Shown piece by piece: positions 42,855 to 51,387 of a stretch of 64,000 nt of DNA; within the stretch, counting starts at the first letter, position 1, and every line of letters starts with the position of its first letter. This DNA comes from an archaeon (GTDB lineage: Archaea; Iainarchaeota; Iainarchaeia; CSSED10-239), in the NCBI GenBank assembly GCA_029563035.1, contig JAKQTP010000138.1, positions 124,001 to 188,000 on the forward strand, read 5' to 3'. The notes under the pieces are model-generated. The model searched no databases and had not been told where the DNA came from. It saw only the letters and a program-made list of their open reading frames with translations. Made by a program: the position numbers and the translations under genes.

Positions 42855-43460
42855 ATGATTAAAAAAAATTCAGAAATTTATGACCTATTAGTTGCATGGC
42901 TTGCAATATCTTTATGTTTTACAATTGTTTTAGGAAATTATAGTCTTTTAGATTATATCTCAACAAAACAATTTAATTTTACATGGGCTGATTTTTTAAC
43001 GAAGTTTGGATTGAGCCTAATAATCACAGCAACTTCTTTTATTTCACATGAGCTTGCACACAAATATATGGCAATACATCTTGGAGCACACGGTAGATTT
43101 ATAATGTGGCCAGCATTTTTAATAGCAGGCATTGTTTTTGCAGGGTTACTTGGTGTTGTTTTTATTGCACCAGGGGCAGTATATATTTTTGGTAAACAAC
43201 ACAATATCAAAGAAGATGGTAAAATATCTCTTGCTGGGCCAGCCACTAACCTAATAATGGCCTTATTGTTTTTTATTGCTGCATTATTAGGTGCACCAGC
43301 AATAATTGTAACTTATGGAGTTCTAATTAATCTATGGATTGCATTTTTTAATCTCATACCATTTGGTCCACTTGATGGTGCAAAAATAATAAGATGGAAT
43401 CCAGTTGTTTGGGCCATATTTATTGCAATACCATTATTTGTTATTTTTTTGATATTTTAA
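42855..43460 (+). CDS. M50 family (site-2-type) membrane metalloprotease
   Basis: The 201-residue protein has about five to six hydrophobic segments, the zinc motif SFISHELAHKY (HELAH at 65-69) and the second ligand motif in LIPFGPLDGAKII (about 164-176). This is the S2P signature in a compact form. It probably cleaves membrane-embedded substrates. It starts 12 nt after tatD and converges on the NFACT-R gene. The other HExxH protein in the window (21885) lacks the second motif. Confidence 0.88.
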   Translation: MIKKNSEIYDLLVAWLAISLCFTIVLGNYSLLDYISTKQFNFTWADFLTKFGLSLIITATSFISHELAHKYMAIHLGAHGRFIMWPAFLIAGIVFAGLLGVVFIAPGAVYIFGKQHNIKEDGKISLAGPATNLIMALLFFIAALLGAPAIIVTYGVLINLWIAFFNLIPFGPLDGAKIIRWNPVVWAIFIAIPLFVIFLIF

Positions 43461-43470
43461 AAATAAAAAA

Positions 43471-44268
43471 TTATTTGATCTCGCAATTTCCTGGTGGCAA
43501 ATTAGACATCAGGTCATCAACTGAAACAACAATTCCTTTCTTTAGGAATCTTTCTTTTAATTCCTTACAAATATCTGATTTCTTGGTCTTGCCAGGAACT
43601 AAAATATAGACATCTTTACTTGCAAAAGATATTGCAGAGACAGGACCTGCAATAACTACTTTTCTTTTATTATCAAAGCCAACACCAATCTTTAAATCTA
43701 TTTTTTTATAATAATCTCTTTTACCCCTTATTACAAAAGCACCAGTGCCTAAGGACTCGCCAGAACCAGCAGTTTTAGTTACTTGCCCATAGCCAACGGA
43801 ATAGACATCCAAAGAAAATGTGCCACTACTCCAGGCAGAAGAATGTATGGCTGCAAAGTTTGCTGCTTCTTCTTTATCCTGCAAGGGAATTTCTTTTTTT
43901 TCTGGATTTAATAATAAGGTGTGTGGTGCACCGTGAATATCTGCATGAAAATAAAGATCATTATTTGAGAAATATTTTTTTACAAGCTGTTCGTTGTTTT
44001 TTGCATCTCTTCCTGCCAAAACCAAAAAGCCATTAGTGCTGAAAAACCACTTGAATTTTTCATACCACTCCTTGTTTCTTTTTTCTTTTTTTGAAATCTC
44101 AAGCTTTGGTTTGTTTGCTTTTTGTTTTTCAAGCAATGATATTTTGTTTTTTGTAATATCTAAGGCCTTATCTATTCCTTTTATTTTTTCTAAATAACGA
44201 TTTCTGCCTTTGTATTTATTCTCTGCATTTTTCCCAGCAGATAATTCATAGTTTATTTCTATTTTCAT
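43471..44268 (-). CDS. NFACT-R domain protein (DUF814), lacking the NFACT-N half
   Basis: The 265-residue protein corresponds only to the C-terminal half of archaeal NFACT/RqcH proteins, which are usually 600-700 residues. It has a coiled-coil start (residues 1-60, IDKALDITKNKISLLEKQK), then the NFACT-R domain with FKWFFSTNGFLVLAGRDAKNNEQLVKKYFSNNDLYFHADIHGAPH-type motif and VTKTAGSGESLGTGAFVIRGKRDYY. NFACT proteins bind split large subunits and tRNA in ribosome quality control. No NFACT-N gene lies nearby. It starts 2 nt after the Lrp-like gene. Confidence 0.85.
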   Translation of the reverse strand: MKIEINYELSAGKNAENKYKGRNRYLEKIKGIDKALDITKNKISLLEKQKANKPKLEISKKEKRNKEWYEKFKWFFSTNGFLVLAGRDAKNNEQLVKKYFSNNDLYFHADIHGAPHTLLLNPEKKEIPLQDKEEAANFAAIHSSAWSSGTFSLDVYSVGYGQVTKTAGSGESLGTGAFVIRGKRDYYKKIDLKIGVGFDNKRKVVIAGPVSAISFASKDVYILVPGKTKKSDICKELKERFLKKGIVVSVDDLMSNLPPGNCEIK

Positions 44269-44270
44269 AA

Positions 44271-44810
44271 TTATTCTATACCTTGTTCCTTTTCAAGAAT
44301 GTCAATAATTGTACTACTATGGCTTTTCTGAATATAGGTTGGCTCAGAAAGATAAAAAACGCTTCTATCTTTTATGTTATTATAGATATCTGGATAATTA
44401 ATAAAATATTTTCTTTGAATATTATTATAATAGTCTTCAACATTCTTTGCCAAATAACCAATTGCGATATTATAACCTCTTTCTGTTATAACTTCTGAAC
44501 AATGATAGATGTTAGGAATCTTTGTCATTATTTTTTTAAGATTGTTTAAAAGTTTTTGATTAGAGATGTCCATTTGAAGAAAAGTCCAAACCCTTAAACC
44601 ATAACCTGCAATACTTGAATTTACTGTTGGGATATAATGCTTGATTAGTCCTTGCTTTTCCATTAACTCAATTGAGGATTTTATTGTTGCTCTATGAAAA
44701 CCAGTGTGTTTTTTTAATTGCCTAATATTTGGAACCAGAACGCCCTGCTTTCTCATAGAAGATAAAATCTTAATCCTTATTGGGTCTAGAATCTTTTTAG
44801 AATCATCCAT
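44271..44810 (-). CDS. Lrp/AsnC-like transcription regulator
   Basis: The 179-residue protein has an N-terminal helix-turn-helix (IRIKILSSMRKQGVLVPNIRQLKKHTGFHRATIKSSIELMEKQGLIKHY) and a C-terminal RAM/ACT-like domain (LRVWTFLQMDISNQKLLNNLKK). The arrangement matches archaeal Lrp-family regulators, although the sequence is divergent and the ligand is unknown. It lies between the second Orc1/Cdc6 and the NFACT-R gene, which follows at 2 nt, so it might autoregulate this pair. Confidence 0.75.
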   Translation of the reverse strand: MDDSKKILDPIRIKILSSMRKQGVLVPNIRQLKKHTGFHRATIKSSIELMEKQGLIKHYIPTVNSSIAGYGLRVWTFLQMDISNQKLLNNLKKIMTKIPNIYHCSEVITERGYNIAIGYLAKNVEDYYNNIQRKYFINYPDIYNNIKDRSVFYLSEPTYIQKSHSSTIIDILEKEQGIE

Positions 44811-44876
44811 AAATAATCACAAATAATATATGCAAAAAAAGATATATAAATGGGAGTAATGGTGCCAAATTGGACA

Positions 44877-46091
44877 TTACTCAGAAAATTCAGATTTTAA
44901 AAGATCAATGATTGTTTGGGCATCAATACCTAATCTTATCAAGGTGGTGTTGCCTTTTACGCCTTTGCCAGAAATTGTTGTTGAAATAAAACCATAGGTT
45001 TCAAGTTCATTGATATACTCTCTAAACCATCTTATAGTTACTGCTTTTTCAGAGTACTTATTACAAAGAGCACAATATTTGTCATAGATCTCTCCGGAAT
45101 GTAAGATATTTGTTTCCATATATTGGCCAGTTAAACCAATAACTCCTTTTGGCTTTAAAGAACCTTGAGCAATAGCAAAAAGAACAAGCTGTAATTGAAT
45201 AGGAAGAGTAAGAACCATGCTTTTCATAACTTCCTGCTCAACTTTTTCCTTAGCTTCATATACTTCTTTATCTGTGACTTTTGTGTGCCCTTTAATATCT
45301 GCAATCTCTCCTGCTCTAAGTAGCAACATAACTGCACGTCTAGCATCTCCAGACTCCTTTGCAGCAATTGCAGCGGCTGCATTAATTGCAGAATCACTAA
45401 CTACATCTTTTTTAAATGCTAGATCTATTCTTTGATTTAAGATTGCTCTTAACTCTTCAGCATTATAAGGAGGATAGACAGCCTCTTGTTCACAAAGAGA
45501 GCTTTTTGTTCTTGAGTCAAGATTATTCTTGAAGAAAAGATTGTTTGAAATGCCTATGATTGAAACTGACCCGCCTTCAAGCTCATCATTTGCTCTTGTT
45601 AAGGTGTAAATCAAGTCATCAATTTCTTTATCCTTGATTTTATCTATCTCATCAAGAACAACAACAAAATTAATTTTATTTTCTTTAATGTAAGTTAAGA
45701 ACTTATCATAAATAAAAGACCTAGAATAACCAAAGAAATTCTGGTCAGGATAAAATAACTGAACACAATATACTAGAACGGTATATTTGGTTTGATAATT
45801 TCTACAATTAAGATAAACAGGCAATAATGGCAGGTGTTGATCTTTTGCAAAAAGTTCAAGCTGGGACATTACATGCCTTACAACTGTTGTTTTTCCAGTT
45901 CCTACTTTGCCATATACAAAGATGTTGTGTGGCTTTGCTTTTTTTAGAACAGGAGATAGCCACAAAGATAAGTCTTTTATCTGCTCATCTCTGAAAGGTA
46001 ATTTTTCAGGAGCATAATGCGGTGAAATTTTAGACTTATCAGTAAAAACTGAATTTTCGTTTAAAAAAGTATAGAATATATTCTCTGCCAT
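44877..46091 (-). CDS. Orc1/Cdc6 replication initiation protein (second)
   Basis: The 404-residue AAA+ protein has Walker A FVYGKVGTGKTT (61-69), Walker B NFVVVLDEIDKIKD, sensor IIGISNNLFFK and a C-terminal winged-helix domain. It is the longer and more canonical paralogue of the protein at 31577. Archaea with two Orc1/Cdc6 often use one at the main origin. Its own promoter region (46092-46206) is AT-rich with no clear ORB element. Confidence 0.94.
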   Translation of the reverse strand: MAENIFYTFLNENSVFTDKSKISPHYAPEKLPFRDEQIKDLSLWLSPVLKKAKPHNIFVYGKVGTGKTTVVRHVMSQLELFAKDQHLPLLPVYLNCRNYQTKYTVLVYCVQLFYPDQNFFGYSRSFIYDKFLTYIKENKINFVVVLDEIDKIKDKEIDDLIYTLTRANDELEGGSVSIIGISNNLFFKNNLDSRTKSSLCEQEAVYPPYNAEELRAILNQRIDLAFKKDVVSDSAINAAAAIAAKESGDARRAVMLLLRAGEIADIKGHTKVTDKEVYEAKEKVEQEVMKSMVLTLPIQLQLVLFAIAQGSLKPKGVIGLTGQYMETNILHSGEIYDKYCALCNKYSEKAVTIRWFREYINELETYGFISTTISGKGVKGNTTLIRLGIDAQTIIDLLKSEFSE

Positions 46092-46206
46092 CTCTTACCA
46101 CGTTCTAAATTAAAATAGTTAATCTATTACCAGAAATTTATTCCATAGAGAATATTATATATTAAGAATCAAAGGCTTTTTAAGAGTGTTGAATTTGAAA
46201 AGCAAA

Positions 46207-46773
46207 TTATTTGTTTACTTTTTTTATTTCTGCAGTCTTTAGCGAGGAATAAATTTTGTTGTGATATTTCGGGTCTTTATTATTAAAAACAGTTAAACCA
46301 ACACTTGCTACATCTCCATGAGTTACAAGAAGAATTTTCTTTCCTTTGTGTTTCTTCTCTAAATCATCAAGTAATTCTCTAAATCTATTAGCTATTGAAT
46401 ATACTGATTCTATGCCTTTGAATGGTTTTCCAGTAAAATCACATTCCCAAACTTTTAAATAAAAATTTGTATAGTCTTTTTTTTCAAATTTACCAAAATT
46501 TCTTTCCCTTAAGGCTTTGGTTAAAATTATTGGTTTTGCTTTTATGTGATCTCTAACAATCTCTGCAGTTTCTCTAGCTCTTTTAAAATCAGAGGAATAG
46601 ATAATTGTGTGTTTGTCTAAATCTTTGTTTGATCTAATTGAATCTAATGCTTGTTGCTTTCCAAAAGCAGATAAACCATAATGAGGCACTCCGTTTTTTG
46701 GATCACTAACAATTATGTGTTTGACATTTCCTGTACTTTGCCCATGCCTCATTAAAAAATATGTGTTTTTCAT
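46207..46773 (-). CDS. Histidine phosphatase family protein
   Basis: The protein of 188 residues begins MKNTYFLMRHGQSTGNV, with the RHG phosphate-binding motif, and later YSSDFKRARETAEI, a glutamate segment (LRERNFGKFE) and VTHGDVAS. These are the family's two catalytic histidines and arginines. Substrate is unknown; it is unrelated to the iPGM at 25773. The ATG overlaps the mnmA stop (ATGA), so the start at 46773 is preferred over an upstream in-frame TTG-type start at 46797. Confidence 0.85.
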   Translation of the reverse strand: MKNTYFLMRHGQSTGNVKHIIVSDPKNGVPHYGLSAFGKQQALDSIRSNKDLDKHTIIYSSDFKRARETAEIVRDHIKAKPIILTKALRERNFGKFEKKDYTNFYLKVWECDFTGKPFKGIESVYSIANRFRELLDDLEKKHKGKKILLVTHGDVASVGLTVFNNKDPKYHNKIYSSLKTAEIKKVNK

Positions 46774-47810
46774 TTTATTATTCCTCCACCAAGGCATTTA
46801 TTCCCTTTGTAAAACACACAGAATTGACCAGGAGTTACTACTGTTTGTGGTTGTTTAAAGATTACTTTTGCCATGTTGTCTTTTTGTAAGATAACGGTTG
46901 CAGGAATCTCTATTGTTGTGTATCTTATTTTTACTTTTAGCTCTTTAGGTAACTTCTCTGTAATAAGATTAACTTTTTCTAAAGTTATTTCTTTAATTTT
47001 TTTTTCTTGTTTGCGTGTAATAATCAAATGGTTCTTTTTGGTATCAAAGCCACAAACAAAATATCTTTTGCCATCTCTTCCAAGACCTTTTCTCTGACCA
47101 AGAGTGTAAAACCACAAGCCATTATGATTACCAAGAACTTTGCCTGAAATATCAACAATCTTGCCTGGCTTTTTGCCAAGCTCTTTTTCTATAAATTTAG
47201 AGATGTCGCTACCAGAGACATAGCAAAAATCCTGAGACTGCTTGGTCTTTGAAAAAAAATCAAAATCTTGCTTTTGAGCAATAGCATATACTTGATCTTT
47301 TGTCAAATCCTGAAGTGGGAAAATAATTCGTGATAGCCAAGCCTTTGGAAGTAGGCAAAGGCCGTAAGTCTGGTCTTTTGTTTTGTCTTTCGGTTTACAA
47401 AGATATCCGTTTTTTATTTTAGCATAATGCCCTGTTGCAACATACTTGATGTTTCTTGAATCAGCAAAATCAAGAAGAGCCTTAATCTTGCTATAACGAT
47501 TACAAACAACACAGGGATTTGGAGTTCTGTTATTTTTTAATTCTTTTTTAAAATAAGAAACAACTTCCTTTTCAAAATTTTTTCTTTCATCAACAACATG
47601 ATATTCAATATTTAGCTTTTTACAAACATCTTTTGCTATCGCCACTGCCTGAGGAGTGCAACAAGAATTATCTTTACAACTAGCGCCAGAAAAGACAGGG
47701 AGCTTTAAAGAAACTGCAATTGGTGTATAGCCCATCTTTTGAAGAACAACAAGAGATATAGAAGAATCCACTCCTCCTGAAACACCAACAACAACTCTTT
47801 TGTTTTTCAT
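46770..47810 (-). CDS. mnmA: tRNA 2-thiouridylase MnmA
   Basis: The 346-residue protein has the PP-loop SGGVDSS at residues 11-17, catalytic cysteines in NPCVVCNRYSK and DFCYVSG, ATGHYAKI, and a C-terminal beta-barrel with WFYTLGQRKGLG and VTPGQFCVFYKG. This is the bacterial/organellar-type enzyme that makes 2-thiouridine at wobble position 34. Most archaea use Ncs6/TtuA-like enzymes instead, so a bacterial origin is likely. It is in tandem with thiI (8 nt) and overlaps the histidine phosphatase gene by 4 nt. Confidence 0.95.
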   Translation of the reverse strand: MKNKRVVVGVSGGVDSSISLVVLQKMGYTPIAVSLKLPVFSGASCKDNSCCTPQAVAIAKDVCKKLNIEYHVVDERKNFEKEVVSYFKKELKNNRTPNPCVVCNRYSKIKALLDFADSRNIKYVATGHYAKIKNGYLCKPKDKTKDQTYGLCLLPKAWLSRIIFPLQDLTKDQVYAIAQKQDFDFFSKTKQSQDFCYVSGSDISKFIEKELGKKPGKIVDISGKVLGNHNGLWFYTLGQRKGLGRDGKRYFVCGFDTKKNHLIITRKQEKKIKEITLEKVNLITEKLPKELKVKIRYTTIEIPATVILQKDNMAKVIFKQPQTVVTPGQFCVFYKGNKCLGGGIIK

Positions 47811-47818
47811 AATAATCT

Positions 47819-48997
47819 TTAAAAATTATATGTTTTTGCTTTGGAGATTGCGTCATCTACCAAGCCATCAATATCAGCTATATTGTTTTCTATATATTTA
47901 ACATCCTCAAGACGACCCTTTGTCTTTGGGTGTTCTGCCACCATAAAAGAACAGCAGTCCGGATATGGGGCAATTGAGATGTTGTAAGTACCAATCTTTT
48001 GAGCAATTGCAATTATCTCATCCTTGTTTAGGCCAATCAATGGAGAGATGACTGGAAGCTTAGATACCTCATAAATGCAATTAAGGTTTTCAAGAGTTTG
48101 AGAAGCGACTTGGCCAACAGAGTCGCCAGTAATAATACCTAATGCATTTTCTATATCTGCAATCTTATTTATTATTCTAAACATAAACCTTCTATAAATG
48201 ATCATACGATAATCAGCAGGAACTAGCATCAACAATTGTTTTTGAATATCAGAGAAAGGAACAACAATCAATTTGGTATTGCCTTGAAAATTCTTTAAAA
48301 CATTACAGAGCTTGAAAATCTTGTCTTCTACTTCTTTTGTCACTAGATTATTACTTTGGATATGCACATAGATGACCTTACAGCCACGCTTGTTTAGCAT
48401 ATAGCCTGAGACTGGGCTGTCTATTCCCCCAGATAAAGAACATACCAGCTTTCCTGTTGAACCTACTGGCAGACCACCAATGCCTTTAAAGGTGTCTTTG
48501 TTGGTATATACAAAAACTTCTTTTTCTGTAATCTCAACACCGATATCCAGCTCTGCTCCTTTAAGCTTAACTGCTTTTTTTAGATGCATAAAAATATCAG
48601 AACCTATCTCTGCATCCGCTTCTTGAGAGGTTAATGGAAACTTTTTATAAGATCTGGTAGTGGTTATTCTAAAATTAGAAAAGTCCTTTTCTCTGGATTT
48701 TGCAATGTCGTAAGCTAGCTTTTTTATGTCTTTAATATCCCTTTCACAAGAACAGGAAAATGAAAAGCTAGAGATGCCGGGCGTGTTTTCAAGGATTGTT
48801 TTTAAAGTGTCTAAATTTGAATCATCCTTTAAAACCAAAATCAACCTGCCATATCTCTTAAATGATGATAAAATCTCATCTTTACAAGAAATATTAATGT
48901 TTTTTAAAAGAGCATTCTCAAAAATAAAGCGATTAGATTTTTTTATACCAATCTCTGAATAATGAATAATTACATGTGTTGTTTTCATACTTAACAT
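47819..48997 (-). CDS. thiI: tRNA 4-thiouridine synthase ThiI
   Basis: The 392-residue protein starts MLSMKTTHVIIHYSEIGIK and includes an N-terminal ferredoxin-like/THUMP region. A PP-loop ATPase follows (LVCSLSGGIDSPVSGYMLNKRG), then GDSVGQVASQTLENLNCIYEV and an APYPDCCSFMVAEHPKTKG tail. No rhodanese domain is present. It makes 4-thiouridine at position 8 of tRNA. Two starts (48997 and 48988) are possible. It is adjacent to mnmA, so sulfur-transfer genes cluster here. Confidence 0.94.
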   Translation of the reverse strand: MLSMKTTHVIIHYSEIGIKKSNRFIFENALLKNINISCKDEILSSFKRYGRLILVLKDDSNLDTLKTILENTPGISSFSFSCSCERDIKDIKKLAYDIAKSREKDFSNFRITTTRSYKKFPLTSQEADAEIGSDIFMHLKKAVKLKGAELDIGVEITEKEVFVYTNKDTFKGIGGLPVGSTGKLVCSLSGGIDSPVSGYMLNKRGCKVIYVHIQSNNLVTKEVEDKIFKLCNVLKNFQGNTKLIVVPFSDIQKQLLMLVPADYRMIIYRRFMFRIINKIADIENALGIITGDSVGQVASQTLENLNCIYEVSKLPVISPLIGLNKDEIIAIAQKIGTYNISIAPYPDCCSFMVAEHPKTKGRLEDVKYIENNIADIDGLVDDAISKAKTYNF

Positions 48998-49185
48998 ATA
49001 TTTAAGAACAAAAAGAAATTAAAAAGGAAACTAATTTCAAAAGATAAAGTTTATAAAGGAAAGTTCTTAAATTTCTGGGTTTTTTGAACAAAGATATAAC
49101 AATTTGTTTTTATATATTTTGGTTCAATAATATATTACTATATTTTTATAAAAAAAGGGGATAAATAAAAAAAAGGTGAATAAAA

Positions 49186-49527
49186 ATGGCATTTTTTGAC
49201 AACATATTTTCTAGAAAAGAAGAACTTGATGTTGATGACTACTTAAACAACATGGAAGTAGAGGAAGAACCAGAAGAAGTAGACTTTTGGGTAAAACCAA
49301 TAAGCTTACAAACAAACGCAGAAGTGGAAGAAGTAATAAGAGAGTTAAAAGAGAGAAATATTGTACTTTTAGATATTGAAAACCTAAGCAAAAGAAATGC
49401 TCAAAGAGCAAAGCAGTTTCTTGGACAAATAAAGATGTTTGTTAAAGATACAGGTGGAGACTTAGCAATGGTTTCTGCATCAAAGATACTTTTAACACCA
49501 TCTAAAGTCAAGATCAAGAAGAAGTAA
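49186..49527 (+). CDS. sepF: SepF cell division protein
   Basis: The 113-residue protein starts MAFFDNIFSRKEELDVDDY, an amphipathic N-terminal membrane-targeting segment. An acidic linker follows, then the SepF core (EVEEVIRELKERNIVLLDIENLSKRNAQRAKQFLGQIKMFVKDTGGDLAMVSASKILLTPSKVKI). In archaea SepF anchors FtsZ to the membrane at the division site. An AAGGTG ribosome-binding site precedes the ATG. It is followed after 7 nt by an unknown tail-anchored protein. Confidence 0.93.
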   Translation: MAFFDNIFSRKEELDVDDYLNNMEVEEEPEEVDFWVKPISLQTNAEVEEVIRELKERNIVLLDIENLSKRNAQRAKQFLGQIKMFVKDTGGDLAMVSASKILLTPSKVKIKKK

Positions 49528-49534
49528 AATATAG

Positions 49535-50269
49535 ATGGAATTAAATAAATTATCCTTTCCTGTCAAAATAACTCTTGAGGAAGCTATTTCAATATTCCAA
49601 AAAGAGTTTGACAAAAAAGGGTATAAGGTAAAGATTACAAAAGATAATATTCACCTTAATATCACACCTTATTGGGTCTGTTTCTATGATATTGATTGTA
49701 AAAATAAAGAAGGCAAATATCAGCACATCTCTGCACAAACAGCACTTAATTCTTTGACTAACAAAGTTGAGGATGAATTTTTAAAGCTTTTAGATATTAC
49801 AACCCCTAAGGTTATAGAACGCTTAGATGTTTCTTTTGTAGAAAAGGTAGAGATTAGAATTAAGAAATCTATAGTTAAGAAAAGTGAAGCACAAGAGACA
49901 ATAACTAAAATGCTGGCCTGTAAGTTTAGTGCAGAAAAAAACAATATCTCTTTAAGTGGCTTTGAACAAATCTACATACCAATCTGGAGATGCGATGCTG
50001 AAAATTTAGAAATTTATTTTGATGGCGTGACTTCAAAAATAAATAATTTCAAAAAAATAGTAAAAAGAAAAAAAAGCAATAGCGAGATTTTCACAGAAAC
50101 GATTAAAGATATCAAGCACCCTAAAAAATTCTTTGAGTATTTGTTAAATTTTATTGTTGGAATATTTAAAGCGCTATTTGAATTATTAAAATATATGATA
50201 AAAAACTGGCAAGTCAGTTTGATTGTTTTGGCGATTCTTTTTGTTGTTTTTTATTTCGCCTTTTCTTGA
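49535..50269 (+). CDS. Unknown tail-anchored membrane protein downstream of sepF
   Basis: The 244-residue protein has a cytoplasmic domain of about 200 residues, rich in charged residues, with repeated alpha/beta segments. WVCFYDIDC and YIPIWRCDAENLEIYFDG each contain a Trp-Cys pair. A single transmembrane helix sits at the extreme C-terminus (about 222-243, VSLIVLAILFVVFYFAF). No family is recognised. The 7-nt gap and common strand with sepF suggest a membrane component of the division apparatus, but this is inference from position only. Confidence 0.75.
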   Translation: MELNKLSFPVKITLEEAISIFQKEFDKKGYKVKITKDNIHLNITPYWVCFYDIDCKNKEGKYQHISAQTALNSLTNKVEDEFLKLLDITTPKVIERLDVSFVEKVEIRIKKSIVKKSEAQETITKMLACKFSAEKNNISLSGFEQIYIPIWRCDAENLEIYFDGVTSKINNFKKIVKRKKSNSEIFTETIKDIKHPKKFFEYLLNFIVGIFKALFELLKYMIKNWQVSLIVLAILFVVFYFAFS

Positions 50270-50387
50270 ATATTTGAATAATCTCTTTTTGATTTTATTT
50301 AATTACTTCTTCTAGAAAATAACCTGTTTTCCTTTTTGTAACAAACACAAATATTTTTTCCCACAAAAAGTTTAAAATGCAGTGCTT

Positions 50388-51311
50388 TTATAAAAATGTG
50401 GGTAAAGACAAATTATCGATTTCTTCTTGTGTCTTTGCAATTGATATCTTTTCTCTAAGCCTTTTAGAACCAGAAAAACCAGAAACTAGCTGTAGCAGAT
50501 TGTTCTTTTGATATTTGATTTCTAGGTTGTATTTCTTTGAAAGCTTAGTAAATAATCTAATGTTTTCTTGTTTTGTCTTTGGATTTTTATCAGAAATTAA
50601 AGAAAAAATCTCTGGGCTATTAAGAGCAGTTCTTGCAACCATTAATCCTGAAAAAACATCGATATCATCAAACATCTTGTAATTGCTTAAGCTTATGTCT
50701 CCATTATAGATTACTGGAATAGACAGGTCTTTTGCTATCTTTTCAACAGCTTTATAATCTGAAGGCGTTTTATAACCTTGTGTCTTTAGCCTGCCATGAA
50801 TAGCAATAGCATCAATCCCTGCATTTTCTAAGGACTTAGCAATTACAGAAATATCTTTTTTTGTAGTGCCTAGCCTTACTTTTGCAGTTATTGCTTTTTG
50901 AGTGTCTTGCTTTATCTCTTTAAGAGTCTTAGAAACTAAATCTATATCATCAAGAAGAAAAGCACCTGATTTTCCAGCCTCTATCTTTGGAGATGGACAA
51001 CCAAGATTAAAATCAATAATCTTAAAAGAAAGATCTTCTATTTTTTTAAAAGCAGAAATTGTTTTTTTAGCATCTGTAAAATTACCAACTAGTTGAAGAG
51101 AGGCAGGATAATCTTCATCTTTTGTTTTTAGCTCAGGGATCTCTTCAAGAGAAGAATTAAGAATGTAATTGATATGAACCATTTCCGTGTATGGCAATGC
51201 ACAACCGTTTTCTACACAAAGACGCCTAAAGGCAAGATTTGTATATTCTAGCATTGGGGCTAATATCCCCTTGTTTCTTATCCTGATTTTACCAATATTA
51301 AATGAAGCCAT
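50388..51311 (-). CDS. tRNA-dihydrouridine synthase
   Basis: The 307-residue flavoenzyme has a TIM-barrel start (APMLEYTNLAFRRLCVENGC), IIDFNLGCPSPKIEAGKSGA, VTAKVRLGTTKKD-like and AIHGRLKTQGYKTPSDY segments, as in Dus proteins. The active-site cysteine is in LGCPS. It reduces uridines in the D loop. Which D position it modifies is unknown. Its promoter shares a 76-nt AT-rich gap with the divergent gene at 51388. Confidence 0.92.
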   Translation of the reverse strand: MASFNIGKIRIRNKGILAPMLEYTNLAFRRLCVENGCALPYTEMVHINYILNSSLEEIPELKTKDEDYPASLQLVGNFTDAKKTISAFKKIEDLSFKIIDFNLGCPSPKIEAGKSGAFLLDDIDLVSKTLKEIKQDTQKAITAKVRLGTTKKDISVIAKSLENAGIDAIAIHGRLKTQGYKTPSDYKAVEKIAKDLSIPVIYNGDISLSNYKMFDDIDVFSGLMVARTALNSPEIFSLISDKNPKTKQENIRLFTKLSKKYNLEIKYQKNNLLQLVSGFSGSKRLREKISIAKTQEEIDNLSLPTFL

Positions 51312-51387
51312 AATAAAACTGATTTATTTAAATAGTTTTTATATATAATAATATATAGGAAAAAGAATAAAAACATGTGAACTTTTT

